The notes beneath the pieces are model-generated. The model saw nothing but the letters and a program-made list of their open reading frames with translations, made no database searches and was not told the DNA's origin. Shown in pieces: positions 1-7,467 of a stretch of DNA of 36,557 nucleotides. Numbering within the stretch: position 1 is the stretch's first letter; each line of letters opens with the position of its first letter. The position numbers and the translations under genes were made by a program. This DNA is from Bacteroidia bacterium (GTDB lineage Bacteria; Bacteroidota; Bacteroidia; NS11-12g; UBA9320), in assembly GCA_020053795.1 (NCBI GenBank), contig JAGVMN010000049.1, positions 1 through 36,557 on the forward strand, given 5' to 3'.

Positions 1-2
1 AA

Positions 3-1250
3 AGCAACGGATACGAATCTTTGCATACCACAGTAATGGGTCCGGGTGGAAAATGGGTGGAGGTACAAATCAGAACCAGACGAATGGATGAAATCGCCGA
101 GCGGGGATATGCAGCCCATTGGAAATATAAAGAATCTACAACAGAAGCCAGTCAACTCGATTCGTGGCTGGGTAAGATTCGCGAAATACTTGAGAATCCG
201 CAAGACAGTGCTCTGGATTTTCTCGATGATTTTAAAATGAGCCTTTATGCCGAGGAAGTGTTTGTCTTCACTCCAAAAGGAGAACTGCGGAAGATGCCGT
301 TGCAGGCGACAATTCTTGACTTTGCCTTTGATATTCACTCCGAAGTTGGAGCCAGTTGCATTGGAGCAAAAGTGAACAACAAGCTGGTGCCAATAAGCCA
401 TGTTTTGATGAATGGAGATCAGGTAGAAATCATTACATCTTCCAAACAGAAGCCGAACAGAGGCTGGCTGGATTTTGTTGTAACGGCAAAGGCAAAAGGC
501 AAAATAAAGCAGCTTCTCAAGGAAGAGAAACGGAAAAAATCAGAAGAAGGTAAAGAGATTCTTCAAAGGAAATTCAGAAACGCTAAAATTGAATTGAGCA
601 AAGAAAATATAAAAATACTTTGTTCGGAATTAAAGATTAAAAGCGAATCAGACCTCTATTATATCGTTGCCACTTCATCCATTGATTTGGGACACGTTCG
701 CCTGAATGCTTTGATCAAAAACTACAAAGCACCAAAGGAACTTATCAAAGGGAAAACGGGAAAAAAAGAAGAAAAAGTGCCGGATGACGTATTGGTTATT
801 GGTGAGTCGGATGATGGATTTGAATATTCGTTTGCCCGATGTTGTTCACCTATCCCGGGTGATGACGTAGTTGGGTTTATAACTATTGGTGAAGGGATCA
901 AAATACATCGGGTAAATTGTAAAAATGCCATTAACCTCATGAGTAATTATGGTTATCGAATTATAAAGGCCAGATGGGCGAGTCAACCCATCATTGATGA
1001 TTATCCTTTTGAAGCCAGTATCGAGATAGCAGGTATAGACAGTATTGGTTTGGTCAGCAAAATAACCGATATTGTTTCAAAGGAATTGAATATCAATATG
1101 AAATCCATTAGTTTTGGATCACTTGACGGCACTTTCACAGGCAGCATGGTGCTTTATATAGAAGGGACAAGTCACCTGGAAGAATTAATGAAGAAGATCG
1201 GTGCTATCGATAAATTTATCAACGTAAGACGCATAGATGTTCCACAATAG
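3..1250 (+). CDS. relA: RelA/SpoT-family (p)ppGpp synthetase/hydrolase, 3' part only
   Basis: This is a long RSH enzyme that makes and/or degrades (p)ppGpp in the stringent response. The frame is open from base 3, so the 5' end lies outside the window. The HD hydrolase domain and most of the synthetase domain are missing, roughly 300 residues judged against family length. The visible part opens with the synthetase motif [10 protein letters not shown] and then EVQIRT and [12 protein letters not shown] domain follows at about residues 85-145 of the fragment ([19 protein letters not shown]). A charged helical stretch leads to the conserved-cysteine domain around residue 280 ([15 protein letters not shown]). 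A C-terminal ACT domain lies at about 335-415 ([20 protein letters not shown]). Whether it is synthetase-only or bifunctional cannot be judged without the N-terminus. A fur-type gene and purA follow on the same strand. Confidence 0.97.
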   Translation, partial: SNGYESLHTTVMGPGGKWVEVQIRTRRMDEIAERGYAAHWKYKESTTEASQLDSWLGKIREILENPQDSALDFLDDFKMSLYAEEVFVFTPKGELRKMPLQATILDFAFDIHSEVGASCIGAKVNNKLVPISHVLMNGDQVEIITSSKQKPNRGWLDFVVTAKAKGKIKQLLKEEKRKKSEEGKEILQRKFRNAKIELSKENIKILCSELKIKSESDLYYIVATSSIDLGHVRLNALIKNYKAPKELIKGKTGKKEEKVPDDVLVIGESDDGFEYSFARCCSPIPGDDVVGFITIGEGIKIHRVNCKNAINLMSNYGYRIIKARWASQPIIDDYPFEASIEIAGIDSIGLVSKITDIVSKELNINMKSISFGSLDGTFTGSMVLYIEGTSHLEELMKKIGAIDKFINVRRIDVPQ

Positions 1251-1272
1251 GATGTCATAACAAAAGAAACCA

Positions 1273-1280
1273 TAAATTTG
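1273..1280 (+). promoter_or_regulatory. -7 promoter box TAAATTTG upstream of the Fur-family gene
   Basis: TAAATTTG matches the Bacteroidota -7 consensus TAnnTTTG and lies 22 nt before the ATG of the Fur gene. No TTG is seen at the expected -33 spacing. It suggests fur-purA can be transcribed independently of relA. Confidence 0.4.
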
Positions 1281-1302
1281 CTCTGTATTTAAAAACGTTT
1301 GG

Positions 1303-1800
1303 ATGCCAGTTACGGAAACTTCGAGCCTAAGAGAAAGCGTCAAGGAAATTTTTACCAATTATCTGGAAAAGAAGGGGCAACGCAAAACCCCGGAACGCTA
1401 TGCCATTCTTGATGAAATTTACAGCAAGAAATCGCACTTCGATGTAGATACACTTTATGTGCAAATGAAGAATCGCAATTATCAGGTAAGCAGGGCCACA
1501 GTTTATAATACCCTCGACCTCTTATTGGAATGTGGTTTGGTGGTGAAACACCAGTTTGGTCAGAACATGTCTCAGTTTGAGCAGGCACATGGATACCGTC
1601 AGCATGACCACATGATATGCACAGTTTGCAGTAAAGTTACCGAATTCTGCGATCCCCGCCTTCAACAAACGCGTGAGATGATGGGGGATATGCTGAATAT
1701 GACGGTAACACATCATTCACTCAATCTTTTTGGTATTCCAAAAATTGACAAGAACGGCCTTTGCCTCAATTGTCACAATGAAGTTTCTATAGAACAATGA
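1303..1800 (+). CDS. fur: Fur-family metal/peroxide-responsive transcriptional regulator
   Basis: This 165-residue cytoplasmic regulator belongs to the Fur/PerR/Zur superfamily, which binds DNA as a metal-dependent dimer. The N-terminal winged helix is visible at residues 20-90, with the recognition-helix signature SRATVYNTLDLL at 63-74. The dimerisation domain carries HDHMICTVC, with H101, H103, C106 and C109. A second Cys pair, C154 and C157 (LCLNC), completes a probable structural zinc site. Other candidate ligands are H45, E114 and H137/H138. The length is slightly above the usual 130-150 residues because of an N-terminal extension. The ATG follows a -7 box by 22 nt. purA starts 16 nt after its stop, so the two are probably one transcript. 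Which metal or signal it senses (iron, zinc or peroxide) cannot be decided from sequence. Confidence 0.93.
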   Translation: MPVTETSSLRESVKEIFTNYLEKKGQRKTPERYAILDEIYSKKSHFDVDTLYVQMKNRNYQVSRATVYNTLDLLLECGLVVKHQFGQNMSQFEQAHGYRQHDHMICTVCSKVTEFCDPRLQQTREMMGDMLNMTVTHHSLNLFGIPKIDKNGLCLNCHNEVSIEQ

Positions 1801-1816
1801 TCTTAGGGAAAAATTA

Positions 1817-3085
1817 ATGGTTGATGTAATACTAGGATTGCAGTGGGGGGATGAAGGCAAAGGCAAAATTGCTGATTTTTTATCGCCATCTTATGACGTG
1901 GTTGCCCGTTTTCAGGGAGGTCCAAATGCGGGACATTCATTGGAGATGAATGGCATTAAGCATGTTCTGAATACAATTCCAAGTGGTATCTTTCATCCCG
2001 AATGCATCAATCTGATTGGAAATGGTGTAGTGATTGACCCGGTGCGGTTGAGAGAAGAAATAATGAGAACTGAAACTGCCGGAGCCTCAGTCAGGGAAAA
2101 TCTTCATATTTCCAGAAAAGCCCATTTGATACTTCCCTGTCATAAATTACTGGATGCGGCATCGGAAGCGGCAAGAGGTGAAAATAAAATAGGCTCTACT
2201 TTGAGAGGGATTGCACCCACCTATAGAGACAAATCCGGACGTTCAGGAATCAGAATTGGCGACATTTTTCTGAATGATTTTGAAAGAAAATATAAGGAAA
2301 CCCACTTTCGCAGCATGGCGTTGGTTCAGCAATATTTATATACCGATTTCGACCTAAACCAACTTGAAGAAGAATTCTTCACGGCAGTTGAATATTTGCG
2401 GGAATTTAAATTTGTGGAAAGCGAATATTTTATAAATAATTTGATTGGTCAGGGAAAAAGGGTTTTGGCCGAAGGGGCACAAGGTTCAATGCTGGATATT
2501 GATTTCGGGTCTTATCCATTTGTTACCTCTTCTAACACCATCAGTGGCGGGGTTTGCACCGGACTAGGTATCGCACCGAAAAAAATCAATAAGGTCAAAG
2601 GTATTTTCAAAGCATATTGCACCAGAGTTGGTGGTGGTCCTTTCCCTACAGAATTGAATGACAAAACCGGCGAGTTATTGAGAAAGATAGGAAACGAATA
2701 CGGGGCTACTACCGGCAGACCGCGTCGTACAGGTTGGATAGATTTAGTGTCTTTGAAGTATGCCATCATGCTCAACGGTGTGGACGAACTCATCATGATG
2801 AAAAGTGATGTGCTGAGTGGATTTGAGGAGGTTTTGGCAGCCACCGCCTACAAAGTGGATGGTGTTAGAACCACGCAGATACCTTTTGAAGTTTGTGAAG
2901 CCATCATAGAACCGGTTTACGAATCACACAAAGGTTGGTCTGAAGATTTGACCGGAATCAGGGATTTTAAGAATTTGCCAAAATCATTTAAAAACTATAT
3001 TGAATTTGTGAACCAGTCGCTTGAAGCTAAGATTTGCCTACTCTCTGTTGGGCCGGACAGGGAACAGACGATTGTGATGGCATAG
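1817..3085 (+). CDS. purA: Adenylosuccinate synthetase
   Basis: PurA joins IMP and aspartate with GTP hydrolysis to form adenylosuccinate, the first committed step of AMP synthesis. The 422 residues match the family length of about 420-430. The GTP-binding glycine loop GDEGKGK spans residues 11-17 and includes the catalytic Asp D12 and K15/K17. The second conserved catalytic segment GGPNAGHS contains H40. Further family blocks are GSTLRGIAPTY, AEGAQGSMLDIDFG (IMP site), TSSNT and TTGRPRRTGWIDL. The gene begins 16 nt after the Fur-family gene and probably shares its transcript. The gene order RSH, Fur, purA is one I recall from Bacteroidota genomes; the reason for the linkage is not evident. 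No clear terminator follows. Confidence 0.98.
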   Translation: MVDVILGLQWGDEGKGKIADFLSPSYDVVARFQGGPNAGHSLEMNGIKHVLNTIPSGIFHPECINLIGNGVVIDPVRLREEIMRTETAGASVRENLHISRKAHLILPCHKLLDAASEAARGENKIGSTLRGIAPTYRDKSGRSGIRIGDIFLNDFERKYKETHFRSMALVQQYLYTDFDLNQLEEEFFTAVEYLREFKFVESEYFINNLIGQGKRVLAEGAQGSMLDIDFGSYPFVTSSNTISGGVCTGLGIAPKKINKVKGIFKAYCTRVGGGPFPTELNDKTGELLRKIGNEYGATTGRPRRTGWIDLVSLKYAIMLNGVDELIMMKSDVLSGFEEVLAATAYKVDGVRTTQIPFEVCEAIIEPVYESHKGWSEDLTGIRDFKNLPKSFKNYIEFVNQSLEAKICLLSVGPDREQTIVMA

Positions 3086-3460
3086 AGTTTATTGTTTCAA
3101 AATGTCGGGTGTTTCGCTACCAACGGCTAAAAAAATGATTAATGCCAGTGGTGGCAAATGTGCAACAAACAGCCAGGGGTAGAGCGTGTCAATCAGCATG
3201 GATACTAAAAGCAGTTCAAGATAGGATTCAGGTTGAGGTTCTGATCAAAAAATCCGGAAAGTAGCCCCACCAACCTATAAAAAAGGGCGTTTTTTCAATT
3301 GATCAAGCAACAGGTTTCTGTTTCCCTGTTTGTGCTTTCTGTTTCAGAACTCGATATCGTATGTTTTGTGAATTATCCTCAAATTAAGACCTGTTTTGTA
3401 CTGTATTATAAAAGTGAGGGAAACAGGCGAAATTTTCAATCTATAAAGGAACAGGCTGTA
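3086..3460. other. Gene-poor stretch between purA and the porE-like gene
   Basis: This 375-base gap between a plus-strand and a minus-strand gene contains no convincing complete gene. It holds the possible hydrophobic remnant listed separately at its left end. A weak AAAAAA-GGGCG-TTTTTT inverted repeat lies at 3279-3295, too AT-only to call a terminator with confidence. A 10-base inverted repeat, CTGTTTCCCT at 3318-3327 and AGGGAAACAG at 3417-3426, lies about 90 bases apart in a stretch with several scattered CTGTTT or AACAGG words. Confidence 0.5.
3089..3244 (-). pseudogene. Possible remnant or very small hydrophobic membrane protein
   Basis: A 51-codon open stretch on the minus strand, between in-frame stops, ends at TAA (3091-3089). 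Its translation is strongly hydrophobic, with segments ESYLELLLVSMLIDTLYP and HLPPLALIIFLAVG, and ends in SETPDILKQ. This would suit one or two membrane helices. The only ATG in it leaves 36 residues. I recognise no family. The membrane-like composition, in a region otherwise without genes, makes a truncated membrane-protein tail or a small membrane protein more likely than chance, but the evidence is composition only. Confidence 0.25.
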
Positions 3461-5383
3461 TCATTTCGATATAATTTTAAATTCTGTTCTCCTGTTTTTG
3501 GCCTTTCCTGATTCAGAAACGTTTTCGGTTACTGGTTCCGATTCACCATATCCTTTGTATGTCATACGGGTTTTATCAATGCCTTTGGCAACCAGATAAT
3601 CAAACACCGAACGTGCACGATTTTCAGATAATTTCTGATTATCGGCAATATCTCCCGAATTATCCGTATGACCGCCGATTTCAATAAAAAGTTCAGCGTT
3701 GTACTTTAAAAATTCTACCAGCTTTGAAAGTTCGGCAATGCTTTCCGGTTTCAGATCAAACTTGTTGACATCAAAGAAAATGTTCCGGGAAATAATCTTT
3801 TCGCCTGTTGCTATAAGATTTAAGCCAATGTCCATAAGAAACGGTTCATCACTAGTGGTTTCTTTAAGAAAGAATGATTCCGAATGAAACAGATAGCCTT
3901 TGCAACTCACATTCAGCACATAATCAACACCACTTTGCAATGTGGCGATAAAACCGCCGCTCATACTGTTCGAATTGGTCGCCAAAATGATTTGCCCGCT
4001 TACCGGGTCTAAAAGTTGTATTCTGGCAGCGAGTTTTACTTTTGTTTTAGCATCATATACGGTTCCTTTTAGATAACTTACCGATTTTGGTTTGGCACCA
4101 TCGTAGAGGTCGAAACTGTAAATATCCATTCCACCGAAACCATCAATGAGACCATTAGAAGAATAGTAGGCTTTTTCGCCCGTTCGATTCACTATCATAT
4201 TCCATTCTTCCCCGGCTGTATTAATTGGGTATCCTATATTCACCGGCTTTGACCATTTGTTGATTCCTGTGAGACGTGAATAAAAAATATCTGATTTGCC
4301 CATTCCTGGATGCCCCGATGATGTAAAGTATAATGTAATTCCATCGGGGTGTATAAAGGGGAATTGCTCATCTTCGATAGTATTGATCTCTGAACCGAGA
4401 TTTAAAGGGGTTGTCCATCCCATTTCGCCAAAAGTGCTTTTGTAAATATCCGAACCACCGTAACCCCCCGGCCGATTGCTTACGAAATAAAGCGTTTTGC
4501 CATCGGAGGTAAGAGAAGGTTGGGTTTCCCACTCACTACTGTTTACAGCTTTTCCAAGGTTGAAGGGATTTTGCCACGCATCTCCATTTAGTTTACTTAC
4601 CCAAATATCACAACTACCAACCCCTCCGGGTCTCGAGCAGCTGGTGAAAAACAAATATTGACCATCGGCAGATACCGTAAAAGCAGCCTCATTTTCTGGT
4701 GTATTAATGGGGCCACCGATATTTTGGGCCACTTCCCAAAGTCCTTGTTTTTTATCGGCACGAAAGAGATCTTCATTTTGCATGTAAACATGGAGGCTGC
4801 CGTCCCGACGCGTAAAATAAAGTGTTTGTTCATCAATGGTCAGCCCTGGGAAATATTCTTCCCATGCCGAGTTTATTTTATCGCCAAGGTTCACCGGATT
4901 GAACGGGACCGGATTATTAATCGCCGTGAGGGCGAAACTGGCATTGGCAAAAAGCTTATCAACGTCGGTCATTATTTGCCGGTTTTGCCCCTGCATTTCT
5001 TTAACGGGTTTCAATATTTCAAGGCAATCGTTATAAACTCTTTTATCGAAATAGATTTGAGCCAGGTCAATTCTGGCATAAATCCTCAGGGGGTCAAGTT
5101 CGATTGCCTTTGAATAAGCCACGATTGCCTTGTCAAACATCTTTTGCTCTTGATATATTTTGCCCAACATTTCATAGGCTTCGGTGAATTTTGAATTGAT
5201 TTTAATCGCTTTCAAAGCATACTCCTCTGCCTTCTTGTATTCCGTCAGGTCAAAGGCATGAAAACTTTTGGTCAAAGACTCTTCTGCCTTTTTATTCGGT
5301 TTGCCGGGCATATTTTGCGAACCCGCACATCCTCCCAAAAGTAAAAATAACGCCAGGTTCAGTATATTTTTCAGTTCTTTCAA
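3461..5383 (-). CDS. porE: PorE-like OmpA-family lipoprotein (TPR, five-bladed propeller, CRD, OmpA-C)
   Basis: This 640-residue outer-membrane lipoprotein starts with a lipoprotein signal ending LLLGGC, with C19 as the lipidated residue. TPR repeats follow at about 35-145. Five PD40/WD40-like blades span about 170-430, each with a recurring NLGxxIN...DGxxLYF...SDI pattern. A carboxypeptidase-regulatory-like beta domain (LKGTVYDAKTK) follows at about 437-510. A C-terminal OmpA peptidoglycan-binding domain covers 530-640 (IFFDVNKFDLK, GGHTDNSGD, NRARSVFDYL). This domain order matches P. gingivalis PorE (PG1058), a T9SS component proposed to tie the outer-membrane machinery to peptidoglycan. 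The initiator is TTG: the next Met lies after the lipobox and an in-frame stop lies 12 nt upstream. It begins 7 nt after the phosphodiesterase gene. Assignment as PorE, rather than another OmpA/PD40 paralogue, rests on architecture alone. Confidence 0.8.
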   Translation of the reverse strand: MKELKNILNLALFLLLGGCAGSQNMPGKPNKKAEESLTKSFHAFDLTEYKKAEEYALKAIKINSKFTEAYEMLGKIYQEQKMFDKAIVAYSKAIELDPLRIYARIDLAQIYFDKRVYNDCLEILKPVKEMQGQNRQIMTDVDKLFANASFALTAINNPVPFNPVNLGDKINSAWEEYFPGLTIDEQTLYFTRRDGSLHVYMQNEDLFRADKKQGLWEVAQNIGGPINTPENEAAFTVSADGQYLFFTSCSRPGGVGSCDIWVSKLNGDAWQNPFNLGKAVNSSEWETQPSLTSDGKTLYFVSNRPGGYGGSDIYKSTFGEMGWTTPLNLGSEINTIEDEQFPFIHPDGITLYFTSSGHPGMGKSDIFYSRLTGINKWSKPVNIGYPINTAGEEWNMIVNRTGEKAYYSSNGLIDGFGGMDIYSFDLYDGAKPKSVSYLKGTVYDAKTKVKLAARIQLLDPVSGQIILATNSNSMSGGFIATLQSGVDYVLNVSCKGYLFHSESFFLKETTSDEPFLMDIGLNLIATGEKIISRNIFFDVNKFDLKPESIAELSKLVEFLKYNAELFIEIGGHTDNSGDIADNQKLSENRARSVFDYLVAKGIDKTRMTYKGYGESEPVTENVSESGKAKNRRTEFKIISK

Positions 5384-5390
5384 TCTATCT

Positions 5391-5891
5391 TCATTTCATT
5401 TGACTCTCAACCACATTCAGATTGGAGATTTTGCCATAGTCAATATCAAAAATCATCCAGGTACGCAGGGTTTGAACCCCATGAATGCCGGCCGCACCGG
5501 GGTTCATGTGCAGCATATTGTTTAACGTTTTATCCCTAACCACTTTGAGTATGTGAGAATGTCCACTGATAAATAACGCCGGTTTCAATTTTTGCAGTGT
5601 TTGTTTTATTCCGGGGGCATATCTGCCAGGGTAGCCTCCAATGTGGGTGATGAATACCGACACTCCCTCACAAGTAAAAAAAGCGTTTTTCTCGTAAACC
5701 ATTCTGATGGTTTGATCGTCAATATTTCCATAAACACCACGTACGGCTTTCCCTGTTTTTATCAATTGATCAGAAACTTCAATGCTCCCCCAATCGCCGG
5801 CATGCCAGATTTCATCTGCAAGGTTGGCATAGTGTACGATTACTTCGTCAAGCATTCCGTGGGTGTCTGAAATAAGAAGTATTTTTTTCAA
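5391..5891 (-). CDS. YfcE/MJ0936-family metallophosphoesterase
   Basis: This 166-residue cytoplasmic phosphodiesterase has the calcineurin-like fold. All metal-ligand motifs of the family are present: D9 and H11 (SDTHG), D33 (HAGDW), N56 (YGNID), H83 (THIGG) and H111/H113 (GHSH). Length and motif spacing match the YfcE/MJ0936 group, which hydrolyses phosphodiesters with two divalent metals; the physiological substrate is generally unknown. The start is TTG, because the conserved KKILLISDTHG block begins immediately and no ATG is near. An AGGA lies a few bases upstream. The gene lies 7 nt upstream of the porE-like gene and is likely co-transcribed, though no functional link is evident. Confidence 0.92.
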   Translation of the reverse strand: MKKILLISDTHGMLDEVIVHYANLADEIWHAGDWGSIEVSDQLIKTGKAVRGVYGNIDDQTIRMVYEKNAFFTCEGVSVFITHIGGYPGRYAPGIKQTLQKLKPALFISGHSHILKVVRDKTLNNMLHMNPGAAGIHGVQTLRTWMIFDIDYGKISNLNVVESQMK

Positions 5892-5981
5892 GAACTATCC
5901 TGTGTTCTAATAATTTACAATTATGAGATTTCGTCCATTGCCATGGTTTTATCAATAGCCACGAAATGAATGGATAATTAT

Positions 5982-6365
5982 TTAAAAGGGCAGATCGTCC
6001 TGAAAATCCTGTGATTCCTCAACGGTGGGAACATCTTGTGAAAATCCGTTATCTTCTGTATTCGCAGCGTTGTTATTATTGCCCGATGTTGCAGAAGAAC
6101 TCTCAATACGCCATGCCGTCAGGTCAGTGTACCATTTGTTTTGAAATTCTCTAGACTCTGCGTTGAAAGAAACTTTTACCATTTGTCCTTCACTATATTT
6201 AGAAAGATCGTTCAGTTTTTCGTTCCAGCATGTTATACATACTTTCTTTGGATAGGTTTCTTGAGTTTCTATTACGAAGCTCTGTTTTTTCCATTCACCA
6301 CGGGCACTTGTGCCACCCATTACATCCAATAGTTTTACAATTTTTCCTGTTATTTCTAAGCTCAT
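5982..6365 (-). CDS. DUF3127 family protein with SSB-like acidic C-terminal tail
   Basis: This 127-residue protein belongs to the DUF3127 family common in Bacteroidota. Residues 1-87 form a compact domain (MSLEITGKIVKLL, a W/K-rich centre, KWYTDLTAWRIE) that looks like a small OB-type beta barrel; this is inference. After it comes a low-complexity, Asn/Ser/Thr/Glu-rich linker (about 88-115) and an acidic end, QDDLPF. That layout of OB-like core, disordered linker and terminal D-D-x-P-F copies single-stranded DNA-binding protein, whose tail recruits replication and repair proteins. A role at ssDNA or RNA is therefore plausible but unproven. The gene is monocistronic with its own promoter (TACCTTTG plus an upstream TTG). 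The ATG lies 11 nt after the -7 box. Confidence 0.75.
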   Translation of the reverse strand: MSLEITGKIVKLLDVMGGTSARGEWKKQSFVIETQETYPKKVCITCWNEKLNDLSKYSEGQMVKVSFNAESREFQNKWYTDLTAWRIESSSATSGNNNNAANTEDNGFSQDVPTVEESQDFQDDLPF

Positions 6366-6376
6366 GACTTTTTTGC

Positions 6377-6407
6377 CAAAGGTATTGAGTGGAAATTAAT
6401 TATTCAA
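6377..6407 (-). promoter_or_regulatory. Promoter of the DUF3127 gene (TTG-N20-TACCTTTG)
   Basis: On the minus strand, TTG (6407-6405) is followed after 20 bases by TACCTTTG (6384-6377). This fits the Bacteroidota -33/-7 consensus TTG-N17-23-TAnnTTTG. The ATG lies 11 nt downstream, so the leader would be only a few bases long. Confidence 0.55.
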
Positions 6408-6450
6408 CAAGGATTTAAAAAAACCATTCGGTATCATCCAAAGAATATGT

Positions 6451-7260
6451 TCATTTAGCCATTTCAGTTTCCCAGCCATCATATTCGCCGCCCAGACGAA
6501 AGGCCTGTTTCCTGAGTTCTAATGTTATCTCAGTAATGGTTTGAAGTTCAATTTTATCAATTCTTGAAATATGGATTTGATATGGCAGGCGGCTTTCGGA
6601 AACCCTTTGAATGTTCTCTATATTGAAACCTTTATTAGAGGCAATTTGAATAAATTCCAATCTGCTTTTTTCTGTCGGAAAGTAAATCCAATGATTAACT
6701 TTTCTCGCTTTGTTAACAGAGTCACCTTTTTGCTCGAATTCGGCCACTTGTTTGCGGTTGGTCAGATAAAGAAGTATTGGTTTATTGGGATAAAGAAATT
6801 CAGTATAGGAAACCCATGATGGTTCGTGATTGATGCTGAGATGAAATTCGTATTTCGGGAAGTTGCGTTTATAGCATTCAGCAATTTGAAAGGATAGTCC
6901 CAAAGTGTCTGACACATAATAGTAGTCGAGTCTTTTACATTGATAAGTAAAAATACCGGCTAATGCTTTACCTTTTACTTTGTTTATTACCGATCCTATA
7001 GAATCAGAAATTCTGTATAAATTCTCAAACTCATCTGTTTGAGGTAAGCCCTCTTCAGTGCATTTGTTGAATTTAACACCTGTAATAATGATAAAAGGCA
7101 TTGAATCAAGAGGTGCCTTTTCTATAAGCGAAAGATCAACGACAATTGAACCGGGTCCCAGATCATATTTCTGTAGATAGACGTCCCAATCTTGTGTCTG
7201 AGCTTTCAAAACCATTAAGGTGGCACAGAAACCAATACAATATTTCCTGATGATTTTCAT
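6451..7260 (-). CDS. Exported DUF695/RraB-like domain protein
   Basis: This 269-residue protein starts with a hydrophobic signal peptide (residues 1-22, ending near KAQTQ), so it is probably exported to the periplasm. The middle part (about 24-160) resembles DUF695: the WDVYLQKYDLGPGSI opening, FIIITGVKF, and an alternating strand/helix pattern. The last 80 residues resemble an RraB-type domain, with HWIYFPTEKSRLEF and the terminal GGEYDGWETE signature. RraB itself is a cytoplasmic RNase E inhibitor, and the fold recurs fused to DUF695 in proteins of unknown role. Export would be odd for an RNase regulator, so a different function is likely here. A -7 box (TATCTTTG) lies 4 bases upstream of the ATG. 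The gene appears monocistronic. Confidence 0.6.
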   Translation of the reverse strand: MKIIRKYCIGFCATLMVLKAQTQDWDVYLQKYDLGPGSIVVDLSLIEKAPLDSMPFIIITGVKFNKCTEEGLPQTDEFENLYRISDSIGSVINKVKGKALAGIFTYQCKRLDYYYVSDTLGLSFQIAECYKRNFPKYEFHLSINHEPSWVSYTEFLYPNKPILLYLTNRKQVAEFEQKGDSVNKARKVNHWIYFPTEKSRLEFIQIASNKGFNIENIQRVSESRLPYQIHISRIDKIELQTITEITLELRKQAFRLGGEYDGWETEMAK

Positions 7261-7264
7261 GGAT

Positions 7265-7272
7265 CAAAGATA
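7265..7272 (-). promoter_or_regulatory. -7 box TATCTTTG upstream of the DUF695/RraB-like gene
   Basis: TATCTTTG (7272-7265) matches TAnnTTTG and ends 4 nt before the ATG. No TTG is found at the -33 distance. The short spacing implies a leaderless or near-leaderless message. Confidence 0.35.
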
Positions 7273-7467
7273 TATGGAACCAGCTTAAATGAAAATTTAA
7301 AATATTCGGTAGAAATGCTAACCAAGGACATGGCAAGGAACCATTTATGTTAAATAAAAACTGGATCGGGCTGTTTTTACTGTGGGCATTTATTTTGCCG
7401 CGATGACAAATTCCTTTTTTTTTTAAAAAAAGCGAAAAAAAATGGTTCACTTTAACAGACCTGGAAT

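Noticed and set aside
3279-3295. AAAAAA-GGGCG-TTTTTT as a terminator of purA
   Set aside because: The stem is only A-T pairs and nearly 200 bases from the purA stop; too weak to call.
3299-3511. 70-codon plus-strand frame
   Set aside because: It has no recognisable family and runs into the end of the porE-like gene on the other strand.
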